A stretch of 64,000 nt of DNA, from the NCBI RefSeq assembly GCF_007994225.1, contig NZ_VLLL01000006.1, positions 1,364,001-1,428,000 of the forward strand. Direction: 5' to 3'. This document shows positions 52,622-61,616 of the stretch, in pieces. The DNA comes from Stackebrandtia albiflava. Its GTDB lineage: Bacteria > Actinomycetota > Actinomycetes > Mycobacteriales > Micromonosporaceae. The stretch's first letter is position 1; every line of letters begins with the position of its first letter. The position numbers were made by a program, and so were the translations under genes. The notes beneath the pieces were generated by a model. That model saw only the letters and a list, made by a program, of their open reading frames with translations, made no database searches and was not told where the DNA came from.

Positions 52622-53650
52622 CTACTCGCGCAGGAGGGCTGACAGGCCGTCGGGGTAGCCACAGCCGAGGCGCATCGCGGTGTCGATGTCGGTGATCGTG
52701 GCGTAGCCGGAGTCGGCCATCGCCTGGCCCTCGGCCACGTGCGGCGGGATGAGCTCACCGACCAGGGCAGCCGTCCGCTGTGGATCCACGTCGGCCTCGG
52801 GCCGTTCACCGGGTTCGTAGAATCCGCCGCCGGACTTACGGCCCAGCCTGCCCCGGTCCACGAGGGACCGGAGGATGTCGGCGGCCTCGTGCCTGGGGGA
52901 GCCGGAGTCGGCGTGGATGACGTCGAGGATCTCCACGCAGGTGTCCAGGCCGATGACGTCGAGCAGGGTGAGCGGACCCATCGGGAGGCCGGTGGTCCGG
53001 ATCGCGACGTCGATCTCGGCGGCGGTGGCGGTGCCGCCGTCGACCAGTTTGGCGGCCTGGTTCAGGTATCCCAGTAGCAGCCGGTTCACGATGAACCCGG
53101 GGCGGTCTCCGACGGTGACCGTCGTCTTCCCCAGTCCGGCGGCCAGTTCCTCGACCTCCTCGACCACTTTGGAGTCGGACTGTGCGGTGGTGATGACCTC
53201 CACGAGCCTCATCACCGGCGCGGGGTTGAAGAAGTGCATGCCGATCACGCGGTCCGGGCGGCCGGTGAATCCGGCGATCTCGGTGACCGACAGCGAACTG
53301 GTGTTGGTGGCCAGGATCGTCTCCGGCGGGCACACCGCGTCCAGGCGGGTGAAGAGTTCGCGTTTGACGGGGAGCCGTTCCGGAACCGCCTCGACCACCA
53401 GGTCCGCCCGGGCGATCCGGGCGAAGTCGGTGGTGAAGTCGACCCTGGCCATGATCTGGTTACGTTGCACGGTGTCCAACCGGCCGCGATCGACCTGGCG
53501 GTCGAGGGACCGGGTCAGGTTCCGCTTTCCGTTGTCCAGGGCGACGTCGTTCACCTCCACGCCGATCACGGTCGCGCCGGACCTGGCGAACACCTCGGCG
53601 ATTCCGGCGCCCATGGTCCCAAGGCCGACAACGCTCACAGTCTCTATCAC
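52622..53650 (-). CDS. 3-hydroxyacyl-CoA dehydrogenase (3-hydroxybutyryl-CoA type)
   Basis: A 342-residue NAD(P) enzyme. The Rossmann start is VSVVGLGTMGAGIAEVFARSG. ADLVVEAVPERLPVKRELF and ILATNTSSLSVTEIAG are the family's middle motifs, and HFFNPAPVMRLVEVI holds the catalytic His. The C-terminal domain has RPGFIVNRLLLGYLNQAAKLVDGG and GLPMGPLTLLDVIGLDTCVEI. AGGAAGG seven bases before GTG 53650 sets the start; ATG 53692 is less likely. It oxidises 3-hydroxyacyl-CoA in fatty acid or phenylacetate breakdown. The C-terminal about 55 residues repeat a partial second 3HCDH-like domain. Confidence 0.92.
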   Translation of the reverse strand: MIETVSVVGLGTMGAGIAEVFARSGATVIGVEVNDVALDNGKRNLTRSLDRQVDRGRLDTVQRNQIMARVDFTTDFARIARADLVVEAVPERLPVKRELFTRLDAVCPPETILATNTSSLSVTEIAGFTGRPDRVIGMHFFNPAPVMRLVEVITTAQSDSKVVEEVEELAAGLGKTTVTVGDRPGFIVNRLLLGYLNQAAKLVDGGTATAAEIDVAIRTTGLPMGPLTLLDVIGLDTCVEILDVIHADSGSPRHEAADILRSLVDRGRLGRKSGGGFYEPGERPEADVDPQRTAALVGELIPPHVAEGQAMADSGYATITDIDTAMRLGCGYPDGLSALLRE

Positions 53651-53818
53651 GGGATACCTTCCTGCACGGGTTCGGGATTCTGAGTCTGCCATGCCCGGGC
53701 CTCCGCTCCCACAGTCATGACGGCGAAGCGTGAGACATCGACCACTGTCCGGGCCCTTCCCGGGCGGCCGTTCCGGCGAGCGATTGTCGTGAAACCCGTT
53801 CATCTCTAGGCTGGGAAC

Positions 53819-55306
53819 ATGCAGACCGTGACCGGGCCGGAGATCGTCGACGGCCACCTCGTATCCCGACACCCCGCGACCGGTGCCGAGGTCGCCCGGC
53901 TGCCGGTCGCCACCGCCGAGACCGTGGCCACGGCGGTCGCCACCGCCCGGGAGGCCTCCCTGTGGTGGGCGGGCCTCGACTTCTCGGAGCGGCGCAGGCT
54001 GCTGCTCGCCTGCAAGGCCGCGATGGCGGGCCGCGTCAAGGAGCTCATCCGTCTCATCCGGATCGAGACCGGCAAGAGCGTGTCCGACGCGTTCTCCGAG
54101 GTGTCCACCGCGTTCGAGCACATGAGCTGGGCACCCCGCCACGCGCGGCGGGTGCTGGGGCCGCGCCGGGTCGGCACGCCGCTGAGCCTGTTCGACCACA
54201 CCGCCACGCTCGAATACCGGCCGTACGGGGTCGTCGGCGTGATCGGCCCGTGGAACTACCCGATGCACACGCCCACCGGATCCATCTGTTACGCCCTCGC
54301 CGCCGGGAACACGGTCGTCTTCAAGCCCAGCGAGTACACCCCGGCGGTCGGCCAGTGGCTCGCCGACGTGATCTGTGAGACGGTGGGGCGCCCGGTCGTC
54401 CAGGTCGTGCACGGTGCCGGCGACGTGGGGGCGCTGTTGTGCGACGCCGACGTCGACAAGATCGCCTTCACCGGTTCGGTCCCCACCGCGCGCAAGGTCG
54501 CCGAGACCGCGGCGCGGCGCCTCGTGCCGGTGCTCATCGAGGGAGGCGGAAAGGACGCCGCGATCGTCGACGAGGACGCCGACGTGGCGGCGGCGGCCGA
54601 GTTCGTCACCTGGGCGGCGTTCACGAACGCGGGCCAGTCCTGCACCGGCATCGAACGGGTGTACGTGGTCGAGCCGGTGGCCGACCGGTTCGTATCGCAC
54701 CTGGTCGAGGCGGTACGGGAACTGCGGGTCGGCGCCGACGACGAGGCGCAGATCGGACCGATCACCATGCCGCGGCAGATCGACGTCATCGCGGCCCACA
54801 TCCGGGACGCGGTGGAACGGGGAGGTGTCGCCGTGGTCGGTGGACCCGACGCGGTGCGGCCACCCTACGTGCACCCGACGGTGCTGCTCGACGTGCCGGA
54901 GGACTCCGCGGCGGTTCGGGAGGAGACCTTCGGTCCGGTACTGGTGGTCAACCGGGTCCCCGACGCCGACGAGGCACTGCGCCGCACGAACGCCCTCGGT
55001 TACGGCCTGGGCGGGCTGGTGTTCGGTCGCCGCAACGCCATGCGACTGGCACGCGGGATGCGGTCGGGGATGACGGCGATCAACTCCGGTTTCGGTTTCG
55101 CGGCCATTCCGGCCCTACCGTTCGGGGGCGTGGGCGAGTCGGGTTACGGCCGTGCCCACGGCGCGGACGGACTGCGGGAGTTCGCCTTCGCCAAGTCGAT
55201 CGCGCGTCGGCGCGTCCGCCAGTTGCTTCCGCTGATGTCTATGCGCCGCAGACCGGTCCACAACCGGTTGATCGCGCGGTACCTGAAGATCACCGGCGGC
55301 CGCTGA
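53819..55306 (+). CDS. Aldehyde dehydrogenase family protein
   Basis: A 495-residue NAD(P)-dependent dehydrogenase that oxidises an aldehyde to an acid. GVIGPWNYPMHTPTGSICYALAAGNTVVFKPSEY is the N-terminal cofactor region (seen in parts). The general-base Glu lies in VLIEGGGKDAAIV, and the catalytic Cys in FTNAGQSCTGIERVYV. REETFGPVLVV and ALPFGGVGESGYGRAHG close the fold. The C-terminal 45 residues are an Arg-rich amphipathic tail, suggesting membrane association. It is divergent from the 3-hydroxyacyl-CoA dehydrogenase gene. Confidence 0.93.
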   Translation: MQTVTGPEIVDGHLVSRHPATGAEVARLPVATAETVATAVATAREASLWWAGLDFSERRRLLLACKAAMAGRVKELIRLIRIETGKSVSDAFSEVSTAFEHMSWAPRHARRVLGPRRVGTPLSLFDHTATLEYRPYGVVGVIGPWNYPMHTPTGSICYALAAGNTVVFKPSEYTPAVGQWLADVICETVGRPVVQVVHGAGDVGALLCDADVDKIAFTGSVPTARKVAETAARRLVPVLIEGGGKDAAIVDEDADVAAAAEFVTWAAFTNAGQSCTGIERVYVVEPVADRFVSHLVEAVRELRVGADDEAQIGPITMPRQIDVIAAHIRDAVERGGVAVVGGPDAVRPPYVHPTVLLDVPEDSAAVREETFGPVLVVNRVPDADEALRRTNALGYGLGGLVFGRRNAMRLARGMRSGMTAINSGFGFAAIPALPFGGVGESGYGRAHGADGLREFAFAKSIARRRVRQLLPLMSMRRRPVHNRLIARYLKITGGR

Positions 55307-55376
55307 CCGTCGCCGGGGCGCACCGGGGCGAGAACCCCTCCGGCCCGGCTCCTGTCAACTGATTAACCTAGGGCGC

Positions 55377-55676
55377 ATGAGTCCCCGTCGGCACCGCCGG
55401 GCTCCCGGACCGGAACGGCTTGACGAGGCCCGGGCGCGCCACGGCGTTCAGAGTCTGGAGTCCGGTCCGGACGGTGATTGGTACGTGCGCGGCATCGCCG
55501 GTGGCCAGGCCGAGAAGGCGTACCGCTGTCCCGGTTGCGACCAGGAGATCGGGCCGGGAGTCGCCCACGTGGTCGCCTGGCCCGCCGACGGACCGGTGGA
55601 CGAACGCCGCCACTGGCACACGCCGTGTTGGCGGGCGCGTGACCGTCGCGGGCCGCGCCGCACCCGTCGCCGATGA
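55377..55676 (+). CDS. Small zinc-ribbon-like protein
   Basis: A 99-residue basic protein. A likely zinc site is made by CPGC (in AYRCPGCDQEIGPGVAHVV) and the later HW-HTPCW pair (RRHWHTPCWRARD). The C-terminus is Arg-rich. Such small proteins accompany an alpha/beta hydrolase gene in many actinobacteria, as here (64 bp to the next gene). Function unknown. Confidence 0.8.
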   Translation: MSPRRHRRAPGPERLDEARARHGVQSLESGPDGDWYVRGIAGGQAEKAYRCPGCDQEIGPGVAHVVAWPADGPVDERRHWHTPCWRARDRRGPRRTRRR

Positions 55677-55740
55677 ATGGACGGGGTCACGATTCCGGCG
55701 GTCCGCGGACCGTCCCGTGCGGGCTTGAGAGACTTGACCG

Positions 55741-56553
55741 GTGACTCGAATCAGTGCGAACTCGATCCTCCCCGGGCGGCGCGAGGCCCTGACACTTCAC
55801 ACCGCGGACGGCCTGTCGCTGGTGGGGGAGTTGGCGTCGCCCGCCGACCGCGACCCCGTCGCCACCCTCATCTGCGTACATCCGCTGCCCACCCACGGCG
55901 GCATGATGGACAGTCACCTGTTCCGCAAGGCGGCGTGGCGACTGCCCGCGTTGGCGGATCTGGCGGTCCTCCGGTTCAACACGCGCGGCACCTCCAGCGT
56001 CCACGGCACCAGCGAGGGCGAGTTCGACAACGCCGACTCGGAGCGGTTCGACGTGGCTTCGGCCATCGAGTACACCGAGTTCGCGGAGCTGCCCGACGTG
56101 TGGCTGCTCGGCTGGTCGTTCGGCACCGACCTGGTGCTCAAGTACGGCCGTGACCCACACGTCACCGGGATCATCCTGTTGTCGCCGCCGCTGCGGTACA
56201 CCTCGCGGGCGGAGCTGGCGGCCTGGGGCGAGGACGGACGCCCGGTGGTGGCGCTGGTTCCCGAGCACGACGACTACCTGCGGCCCGAGGCCGCCGCCGA
56301 ACGGTTCCAGGTGGTCCCGCAGGCCGAGGTCGTGGGTGTGGACGGTGCCAAACACCTGTGGGTGGGGGACGCCGAACGGGTCCTCGACGAGGTCGTGGCC
56401 CGCGTGAATCCGCAGCGGTCGCCGCTGCCCGTCGAGTGGGACGGTCTCATGGAGACGGGTGACTCGTCCGCCTACGCCGACCGGACGGTCGCCGCGTTCT
56501 CCGACGTGGAGGTACAGGGGCCGCCGCAACGGGACGCCCGCGACGCCGACTGA
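55741..56553 (+). CDS. Alpha/beta hydrolase
   Basis: A 270-residue hydrolase. The nucleophile elbow is LGWSFGTD with the Ser, the oxyanion region is ICVHPLPTHGGMMDS, and RFNTRGTSSVHG and a C-terminal GVDGAKHLWVGD supply the expected Arg/Gly turn and catalytic His. ICVHPLPxHGG is typical of actinobacterial dienelactone/X-Pro-peptidase-like hydrolases. GTG 55741. The substrate is unknown. Confidence 0.9.
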   Translation: MTRISANSILPGRREALTLHTADGLSLVGELASPADRDPVATLICVHPLPTHGGMMDSHLFRKAAWRLPALADLAVLRFNTRGTSSVHGTSEGEFDNADSERFDVASAIEYTEFAELPDVWLLGWSFGTDLVLKYGRDPHVTGIILLSPPLRYTSRAELAAWGEDGRPVVALVPEHDDYLRPEAAAERFQVVPQAEVVGVDGAKHLWVGDAERVLDEVVARVNPQRSPLPVEWDGLMETGDSSAYADRTVAAFSDVEVQGPPQRDARDAD

Positions 56554-56557
56554 GTCG

Positions 56558-57829
56558 TCACCGGCCGCACGCCAGGTACTCGCGCAGCTCCGCGGGCACG
56601 TCGGTCTCGCAGCCCGACACGATGCGCCACCGGCCGTCGGCCTGGCGCAGCACCATGCGCCGCGTGTCCTCCTCGGACGCCACGTCCGCGGTGACGGCTA
56701 CGTAACCGTCCTCGCCGCACAACCGATCGGTGACGACGGCGCGGGCGATGGTGTCACGCACCGCCTCGGTCAGCTCGGCCTCCGACGGGCAGCGGGGTTC
56801 GGCGCTGGCGTCGGTCGCGGTGAACGTCAGGAAGCCCGCGCCACCGACCGCCGCGAACGCCAGCACGGTGGCCGCGGCCACCTTCACCGGGCGGGGCACC
56901 CGGAGCCGTCGCCGCCTGCGGGGTGTGACGGTGACGGCGACGTCGGCGCCGCCGGGAAGGCTGACCGGCCGGGGTCCGCCTCGCGGCAGCAGACCGGGGG
57001 CGACCCGGTGCGGCCGCGTTCCGGGTTTCACGTGGCCGGTGAGGTCGATCTCGGCGAGACGGCGGCCGAGTGTCGCCGCGTCGGGCCGCAGTCTCGGATT
57101 GGGGTTCATGCCGTCGCCGAGCACGTCGGTCAGCGAGGTGCTGACGCCGGGGATGTCGGGTAGCGGCGCCGACCGCAGCATCGGTTCGGAGGCGTCGCGT
57201 GGTCCCGTCAGCCACGGTGGGCGTCCTCCGAGCGCGCCGTACAGCAGCGTGGCGAGGTCGTAGACGTCGGCGGCCGGACTGCCGTGAACGGACCCGGCCT
57301 GGCACGCCTCCAGATGCTCGGGCGAGGTGTATCCGGTGACGGGCAGGCAGTGCGCGAGCGACGGCGCGGTGGTGTCGAACCCGGCGACGATGAGCCTGCC
57401 GTTGGCCCCGGCGAGCACGGTCGCCGGTTGCAGCGCGCCGTGGATGAGGCCGGCGGAGTGGATCCCGCTCAACGCGTCGGCGAGGGCGACGCCGAGTGCG
57501 CGCACCTGCCCGGCGGGCCGTGGGCCGGTCTCGGCGAGGAGATCGGCGAACGTCCGCCTGGTGGTGTGGACCGCCATGTAGGGCCGACCGGTCTCGGTGA
57601 GTCCGGCCGACGCCAACGGCGCGATGTGCGGGTGGGTCGAGAGCTTGGCCAGCCGACTGGCCCAGTCCAGGAACACCCCGCGGCCGGCGCCGTCGGCGCG
57701 CCGCTCGGCGACGGTCACTACGACCGGCGCACTGGAGTCCACCACCGTGCCGGAGTAGACGCTGGCCGTGGAGTCCTGGTGCAGTAAACGAACCAGGCGT
57801 ACCGCTCCGGCGGTCGCGACCGCGCGCAT
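56558..57829 (-). CDS. Membrane pseudokinase (Ser/Thr kinase-like)
   Basis: A 423-residue protein. Residues about 10-270 have the eukaryotic-type kinase fold, but key residues are gone. The VAIK lysine region reads VVVTVAERR. The catalytic loop reads IHGALQPATVL (Asp lost), and DFG is replaced by VAGFD. The C-lobe is intact (TSPEHLEA, SPAADVYDLATLLYGALGGRPPW, PNPRLRPDA). A basic segment and one membrane helix (about 325-345) lead to an outer domain with four Cys (PRCPSEAEL, RLCGEDGY, SGCETD, LACGR). A signalling scaffold rather than an enzyme is likely. Confidence 0.88.
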   Translation of the reverse strand: MRAVATAGAVRLVRLLHQDSTASVYSGTVVDSSAPVVVTVAERRADGAGRGVFLDWASRLAKLSTHPHIAPLASAGLTETGRPYMAVHTTRRTFADLLAETGPRPAGQVRALGVALADALSGIHSAGLIHGALQPATVLAGANGRLIVAGFDTTAPSLAHCLPVTGYTSPEHLEACQAGSVHGSPAADVYDLATLLYGALGGRPPWLTGPRDASEPMLRSAPLPDIPGVSTSLTDVLGDGMNPNPRLRPDAATLGRRLAEIDLTGHVKPGTRPHRVAPGLLPRGGPRPVSLPGGADVAVTVTPRRRRRLRVPRPVKVAAATVLAFAAVGGAGFLTFTATDASAEPRCPSEAELTEAVRDTIARAVVTDRLCGEDGYVAVTADVASEEDTRRMVLRQADGRWRIVSGCETDVPAELREYLACGR

Positions 57830-58113
57830 GACTCACCTCCGCTCGTTCGTGATCGGGTCCGCCCCCGTGCCGTGTCGTGGCGGCCCTCAGTGCCGCCCGG
57901 TGTCACGGAGTCGCGGACCGGCATCGCATGCGTCCACAGTGCCTGACATCGGTGTCCTCCGCCCGTTCGGCAGGTCGCGTGTGGGGGCCGGGCCGGAATC
58001 GGTGCGGGGGCGTGGATCCGGCGCGGACGGTTTCACCCTCAGCCTACGTGGAGACCCGCCCGGCGCGACAGCCGTCCGGCGAACCCGGCACGCCTGAGGC
58101 AGCCGTGAACGGG

Positions 58114-59289
58114 TCACGTCGCGTCCTGCCGGGGGATGTACACCTCGCGCACCAGCAGCTGCACGGTGGCGACGGCCGGGACCGCCAGCAGTGCCCCGAC
58201 GACGCCCAGCAGGGCCGCGCCGATCAGGATGCCCAGGATCGCCGCCAGGTCGGAGACCTTCACCGACCGGCGCATCACCGCCGGATAGATCAACCAGTTC
58301 TCCAACTGCTGGTAGAGGATGAAGAAGACGGCGCACGCCACGCCCACCCACACCGAGACGGTGAGCCCGACCAGGGTGACCACCACGGCTCCGAGTGTGG
58401 CGCCGACCTGCGGGATCAGATCGAGGACCGCGACCACGAACGCCAACGCGTAGGCGTACGGCACCCCGGCGATCAGCATGAACACGAAGGAGCAGCCACC
58501 CGCGATGGCGGCGATGCTCAACGCGCCGACGGTGTAGCCGCCGACCTTCGCCAGCACCTCGTCGCCGAGTGACCGGGCGCGCTGCCTGCGGCTCGCCGGG
58601 AGCAGTCGGTAGAAGCCCGCCTTGAGGCGGTCGAAGGACACCAGGAAGTAGACCGTCAGCAGGACGATCATGACCCCGTCGAAGACCGAGCCGATCGCCA
58701 CTCCCAGCACGCTGGCGATACCGCCGGCGGCGTCGAACACGGTGGCGGCGCTGAGGCCGCTGGCGGCGTCACGCAACGCCTGCACGATGTCGTACCGCTC
58801 CTGGAGTTGCAGGACCCACGGCTGGTGGCTGAGCGTGTCGATGTAGTCCGGCAGCGCGTCGATGAACGCCGTGCCCTCGGTGATGATCGGGGGCACGATC
58901 GCGAGCAGTCCCCCGCACAGTACGAGTATCGCGGCCAGGCACACCGTCGTCACGGCCAGGCCACGTGGCAGCCCGAGGCGTTGAAGCCGGACGACCACCG
59001 GGTTCAGCCCGATCGCGATGAACGCCGCCACGACGATGACGACGAGGAGCCCGAGCACGACCCCCAGGCTCTGGTAGATCAGCCACGCCGCCAACAGGCC
59101 GAGCCCGCCGTACAGCCCCTGATGGAAGGGCGTCTTGGCGAAGGGCCGCCCGGACGCTCCGAAGGGGGACGCGGGCGCGCCCGCGGCCGGAGTGTCCGCC
59201 GGCGGCGGTTCGGGCGAGGTTCCCCGGGCGTCCGTGTCGTCGGAGGGCGGCTCGACCGGCTTACGCCGGCGATCACGTCGTCTGCTCAT
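58114..59289 (-). CDS. AI-2E family transporter
   Basis: A 391-residue membrane protein. The N-terminal 55 residues are polar and Pro-rich. About eight hydrophobic segments follow (GLYGGLGLLAAWLIYQSLGVVLGLLVVIVVAAFIAIGLNP; RGLAVTTVCLAAILVLCGGLLAIVPPII; IYPAVMRRSVKVSDLAAILGILIGAALLGVVGALLAVP, in parts). The last of these is the conserved C-terminal family motif. The family includes AI-2 exporters and Na+/H+ antiporters; substrate unknown. Confidence 0.92.
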   Translation of the reverse strand: MSRRRDRRRKPVEPPSDDTDARGTSPEPPPADTPAAGAPASPFGASGRPFAKTPFHQGLYGGLGLLAAWLIYQSLGVVLGLLVVIVVAAFIAIGLNPVVVRLQRLGLPRGLAVTTVCLAAILVLCGGLLAIVPPIITEGTAFIDALPDYIDTLSHQPWVLQLQERYDIVQALRDAASGLSAATVFDAAGGIASVLGVAIGSVFDGVMIVLLTVYFLVSFDRLKAGFYRLLPASRRQRARSLGDEVLAKVGGYTVGALSIAAIAGGCSFVFMLIAGVPYAYALAFVVAVLDLIPQVGATLGAVVVTLVGLTVSVWVGVACAVFFILYQQLENWLIYPAVMRRSVKVSDLAAILGILIGAALLGVVGALLAVPAVATVQLLVREVYIPRQDAT

Positions 59290-59486
59290 GGCCGTCTCTC
59301 ATCACCAGGGGGTGGTTCTGCGTTGTGGATCCGGTGGTGGAGTGGTGTGCCCGTGCGACCGTCGCCGGCCACGGGGAACCGCCTCCCGCCCACCCGATGC
59401 GCCCGTACCGGTACCACCGTGGCCGCTCACCGAGCGGGCGTGTACGGGGAAACCGCACACGCCCGGATGACGACCGCCGCGAGGGC

Positions 59487-61340
59487 TCAGTTGGGCGTGG
59501 AACCAGTGTGCACGGTCTCACCGTCCGATGCACGGTCGGTGCCGTTCTGGCCGCGGTTCCTGCCCTTCTTGCCGCCGTTCTTGCCACGGTTCGGCTTGTT
59601 GCCGCCGTGCGGCTGGCCGGAGTGCTTGGCACGCTCGACGCTCGACGCGTCGATGGCCTGGGTGGCGTCGGTGTCCGCGGGGCTCTCCGGGGCCGCGGGG
59701 GAGTCGGCCTCCTTCGGCGCCTCGTTCCCGGTGTCGCCGGCGGTGACGGCGGCGACGTCGATCGCGGCCGTGGGTGGTTCGGCGTCACCCCCGGTGGCGG
59801 CGGGAGCCCCGGTGTCGCCCGCCGGTGTCCCGTCCGGCGTGGCCGGCGTGGTCCGGGCCGCCGCGGCGACGTCCGCCTTACTGATGACGACCGTCTCGTC
59901 CTCGGGGTTCTTGCCCTGGCGGGCCTGGGCCACCAGGCGCTTGGCCTGCGCGCGTGCCGTGGCGAGGATGGCCTCGGCGTCACGGCGCGCGGTCTGGACG
60001 GCGGCCTTGGCCGCCTCCTCCGACCTGGTCCTGACCGATTCGGCGCGCCGTTCGGCGGCGGCGGTCTGTTCCTCCGCGCGCTCGGCCGCCTCGGTGGTGA
60101 GCCTGCGGGCCTCCTGGTCCGCCTCGGAGGTGAGCGCGGCGATCTGCCGGTCCGCCTCCTCGGTGACCCGGGAGGCGCGCGCCTCCGCCTCGGCGGTGAT
60201 CCGGGCGGCGTGCTGCTCGGCGTCGGCCACCAACTTCTCGGCCGTGCGGGTCGACTCGGTGGTCAGCTTCTCGGCCTCGGCGCGGCTGGACTCGGTGAGC
60301 TGCCGCGCGGTCGCCTCCGCGTCGGCGATCAGCGCGGCGGCGTTGCGTTCGGCCTCGGCGAGCGCGGCTGCCGCCTTCCGGTGGTTCTCGGCGGTCTCGG
60401 TGCGGAGCCGTTCGGTCTCTGCCTCGGTGGCGGCCCGCAACCTGGCGGCCTCCTCCTCGGCCTGAGTGCGGATGACCAGGGCCGCGGCCTCGGTCTCCTG
60501 CTTGAACCGTTGGGCGTTGGCCTCGGCCTCGTTGCGGATCTGCTGGGCAGCCGACTGTGCCTCGGTGCGCAACCGTTCCGCCTCGGCGGTGGCCTGCCCG
60601 ACGGTGTCCTTGGCCTGGTTGGTCGCCGAGACGCGGATCTGTTCGGCCTCGACCTCGGCGTCCTGCTTCGCCTGATGTGCCTCGGTCCGGAGCCGTTCGA
60701 CGTGGACGACCAGTTGCCGGGCCTGTTCGTCGGCCGCCTCGCGGATCCGCACCGCCTCCGCCTCGGCGTCGCTCTTCATCGCGGTCGCCTTCTGGGACGC
60801 CTCGGTCAGCATGTCCTGGGCCTGTTGGGCACGCTTGTTCATCTCGGCGTCGACGATGCGGCGGCGATCGGCCTCCGCCTTCTCCGCGGCGGCGCGGCGC
60901 GCGGCCAGAGCGGTCTCGAAGTCGCGGCGGGCGGACTCGGTCTCGGCCTCGACGTCGCGGCGCATCTGCTTCAGAGATTTGCGCTCCTCGTCGAGCTCGG
61001 CGGCGGCGCGTTGCTTGATCGAGTCGGCCTCCTCCTCGGCGAGGGTGAGGATGTGCTCCACCCGCGGTCCGAGGTGCCGGTACGACACCTTGTCGTCCAC
61101 GGCGGTGCGGCGGCGGATGTCCACGATCTGAGCCTGAAGCTGCTGCACCTGCATGACGAGCCGGTCGACCTGCCCCACGGCCTCGGCGCGTTCCGCGGCG
61201 AGCTGGGCGATCTCCTGATCCATGTTGCTCAGGTACTTGTCGACCTGCTTCTTGTCATATCCCCGCAGCGACTGCTCGAAGTCCCGGCTGGCGCCGTGGG
61301 ACGATCCAAAGCTGCTGAAGAAGTCTCCACCGTGCGACAT
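59487..61340 (-). CDS. Long DivIVA-like coiled-coil protein
   Basis: A 617-residue protein. The start FEQSLRGYDKKQVDKYLSNMDQEIAQLAAERA is the membrane-binding DivIVA N-domain. About 400 residues of continuous coiled coil follow, rich in Ala/Glu/Arg heptads (AEAERLRTEAQ, EEEAARLRAATEAETERLRTE). The tail is Pro/Thr/Ala-rich and then Lys/Gly/Asn-rich (GGNKPNRGKNGGKKGRNRGQ). Such proteins (Scy/FilP/cellulose-binding-like in actinomycetes) scaffold polar growth. ATG 61340 begins MSHGGDFF; ATG 61349 and 61367 are other options. A second relative follows 277 bp upstream. Confidence 0.9.
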   Translation of the reverse strand: MSHGGDFFSSFGSSHGASRDFEQSLRGYDKKQVDKYLSNMDQEIAQLAAERAEAVGQVDRLVMQVQQLQAQIVDIRRRTAVDDKVSYRHLGPRVEHILTLAEEEADSIKQRAAAELDEERKSLKQMRRDVEAETESARRDFETALAARRAAAEKAEADRRRIVDAEMNKRAQQAQDMLTEASQKATAMKSDAEAEAVRIREAADEQARQLVVHVERLRTEAHQAKQDAEVEAEQIRVSATNQAKDTVGQATAEAERLRTEAQSAAQQIRNEAEANAQRFKQETEAAALVIRTQAEEEAARLRAATEAETERLRTETAENHRKAAAALAEAERNAAALIADAEATARQLTESSRAEAEKLTTESTRTAEKLVADAEQHAARITAEAEARASRVTEEADRQIAALTSEADQEARRLTTEAAERAEEQTAAAERRAESVRTRSEEAAKAAVQTARRDAEAILATARAQAKRLVAQARQGKNPEDETVVISKADVAAAARTTPATPDGTPAGDTGAPAATGGDAEPPTAAIDVAAVTAGDTGNEAPKEADSPAAPESPADTDATQAIDASSVERAKHSGQPHGGNKPNRGKNGGKKGRNRGQNGTDRASDGETVHTGSTPN

Positions 61341-61562
61341 AGGCCCCATCCTCACACGCGAACGCATCCGTCACATCGGATATGACGGGACAGCTCACGA
61401 TTCTGCTTGATAACCGTCGAATAACGATCTGATCGATTTCCTGCCGTTAAGACGTTAGCTCGGAAGCACGGGAACTGGGAATGCACCCTGGAACACTGCT
61501 AAATGTGTTGATATCGTCACAGTCCGGCCCATTATGGACCGACCCGGCGGCCGGCGCACGGA

Positions 61563-61598
61563 ACAGGCCCGCCGTCGAGGTGTCGACGGCGGGCCTGT
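61563..61598. terminator. Hairpin downstream of the second DivIVA-like gene
   Basis: Bases 61563-61578 (starting ACAGGCCCGC) pair perfectly over 16 bp with 61583-61598 (ending GGGCCTGT) round a 4-nt loop. On the minus strand it follows the stop codon at 61617 by 18 bases. Confidence 0.9.
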
Positions 61599-61616
61599 CG
61601 TGTCGCCATGCGCGGG

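Noticed and set aside
59325-61385. A plus-strand open frame of nearly 700 codons, Leu/Gly-rich
   Set aside because: It is antisense to the long coiled-coil gene; the Leu/Gly repeats are the complement of Ala/Glu/Arg heptad codons.
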